A stretch of DNA of 42,220 nt from Acidimicrobiia bacterium (GTDB taxonomy: Bacteria > Actinomycetota > Acidimicrobiia > Spongiisociales > JAENVV01): the NCBI GenBank assembly GCA_024637275.1, contig JAGXFS010000124.1, forward strand, positions 1 to 42,220, in the 5' to 3' direction. Position 1 is the first letter of the stretch, and every line of letters starts with the position of its first letter. Of this stretch, positions 41,643 through 42,220 are shown piece by piece. The notes under the pieces were generated by a model. The model was not told the DNA's origin and did no database searches. It saw only the letters and a program-made list of their open reading frames with translations. The translations under genes were made by a program, and so were the position numbers.

Positions 41643-42220
41643 CTGTCAAGAGCGGTCATCGTCGACGCGGTTCGTACCCCGATCGGGCGTCGCGAAGGGC
41701 AACTTAAGGATCTACATGCCGTAGACCTGGCGGCACTACCGCTGGCTGCGCTGATCAGCCGTACCGGAATCGACCCGGCGCTCGTCGAGGACGTGATCAT
41801 GGGCTGCGTTATGCAGACGGGGGAGCAAGGCTTCAATATTGGGCGTAACGCGGCACTCGCCGCCGGATTTCCCCCAGGCGTTAGTGGTACGACGGTGGAC
41901 CGCCAGGACGCTTCTTCCCTCCAGGCCATCCACTTCGCCGCTCAAGGCGTCATAGCGGGCGCCCATGAAGTCGTGGTTGCCGCCGGGGTGGAAGCCATGA
42001 CCCGGATTCCCATGGGAGTAACGGCATATCAAGGACCCGGGCAGCCATTCGGACCAACCATGCAAGATCGATACAAGCTCGTTCCGCCCGGCGTATCCGC
42101 CGAACTCGTTGCCGCCGAGTGGTCGTTGAGCAGGGACTATCTCGATAGGTTGGCCGCCGACTCGCATGCTCGAGCCAGACAGGCCGTGGCCGGGGGTCAC
42201 TTCGCTCAGGAAATCTTGCC
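41643..42220 (+). CDS. thiolase-family acetyl-CoA acetyltransferase, N-terminal part, catalytic Cys replaced by Asp
   Basis: The frame runs from about 41643 to the window end (about 190 residues). The family opening AVIVDAVRTPIGRREGQL, GFNIGRNAALAAGF, the region EVVVAAGVEAMTRIPMG and later RDYLDRLAADSHARARQA are clear thiolase features. At the active-site block, where thiolases have N/D-R-x-C-x-S, this protein reads DRQDASSLQAI: the nucleophilic Cys is Asp (GAC at 41907-41909). The start is uncertain: no ATG is near; CTG 41643 has GGAG 6-9 bases upstream, while GTG 41610 lacks one. It is divergent from the tRNA genes. The C-terminal half, with the second Cys/His motif, is outside the window. 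Confidence 0.8.
   Translation, partial: MSRAVIVDAVRTPIGRREGQLKDLHAVDLAALPLAALISRTGIDPALVEDVIMGCVMQTGEQGFNIGRNAALAAGFPPGVSGTTVDRQDASSLQAIHFAAQGVIAGAHEVVVAAGVEAMTRIPMGVTAYQGPGQPFGPTMQDRYKLVPPGVSAELVAAEWSLSRDYLDRLAADSHARARQAVAGGHFAQEIL

Overview
This window is a chromosomal origin region from a high-GC member of the Actinomycetota. The gene order cca ... ECF sigma factor - anti-sigma - trxB - trxA - cwlM-like | parB - parA - rsmG - jag - yidC - yidD - rnpA - rpmH | dnaA - dnaN - recF - DUF721 - gyrB - gyrA - DUF3566 - tRNA-Ile/tRNA-Ala matches the mycobacterial origin neighbourhood almost gene for gene. The linked arg cluster, the solitary pilT and the moderate GC point to a deep-branching, Acidimicrobiia-like lineage rather than Mycobacterium or Streptomyces; that placement is an inference. 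I see no insertion sequence, prophage or CRISPR array.

Layout. 1-8.1 kb is a mixed housekeeping and accessory stretch: two GNAT acetyltransferases, a tiny Cys-rich protein, an M24 aminopeptidase, an MgtC-like membrane protein, a minus-strand group (PPOX/F420-type flavoprotein, small unknown, AlkZ-superfamily winged-helix protein, haloalkane dehalogenase), an AEC transporter and a small membrane protein. 8.1-14.3 kb is a minus-strand arginine cluster argC-argJ-argB-argR-argG-argH, tightly overlapping, without the argD and argF that usually sit between argB and argR. Two promoters (argC and argR) share an operator-like motif over their -10 elements. 14.3-19.6 kb, also minus, holds an M1 peptidase lipoprotein, the CCA-adding enzyme, PilT and a histone-deacetylase-family enzyme. 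19.6-25.7 kb, plus strand, is a coupled series: GNAT, a membrane-anchored pseudokinase resembling the C-terminal half of mycobacterial MviN without its flippase half, ECF sigma factor, anti-sigma factor, small membrane protein, trxB, trxA and a CwlM-like pseudoamidase. 25.7-30.4 kb, minus, is parB-parA-rsmG, a perfect parS site, then jag-yidC-yidD-rnpA-rpmH. 30.4-39.5 kb, plus, is the replication core dnaA-dnaN-recF-dciA-like-gyrB-gyrA, with DnaA boxes and an AT-rich tract flanking dnaA. 39.6-42.2 kb has a DUF3566 membrane protein, two minus-strand small genes, a hairpin-rich non-coding stretch, tRNA-Ile and tRNA-Ala on the minus strand, and the start of a thiolase.

How it works together. Genes left of dnaA run mostly leftward and genes right of it run rightward, as expected for transcription co-directional with bidirectional replication from oriC. 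Replication start (dnaA, dnaN), topology (gyrAB), segregation (parAB/parS) and membrane insertion (yidC, jag) are side by side. The sigma/anti-sigma/Trx group carries two catalytically dead proteins, a pseudokinase and a pseudoamidase. Their nearest known relatives (MviN and CwlM of Mycobacterium) regulate peptidoglycan precursor supply, which suggests a cell-wall control module. Points most worth following up are the stand-alone pseudokinase, the thiolase whose catalytic cysteine is aspartate, the unusual gyrase drug-binding motifs, the in-frame His-rich tail after a UGA codon, and the unexplained structured region at about 41.0-41.3 kb.
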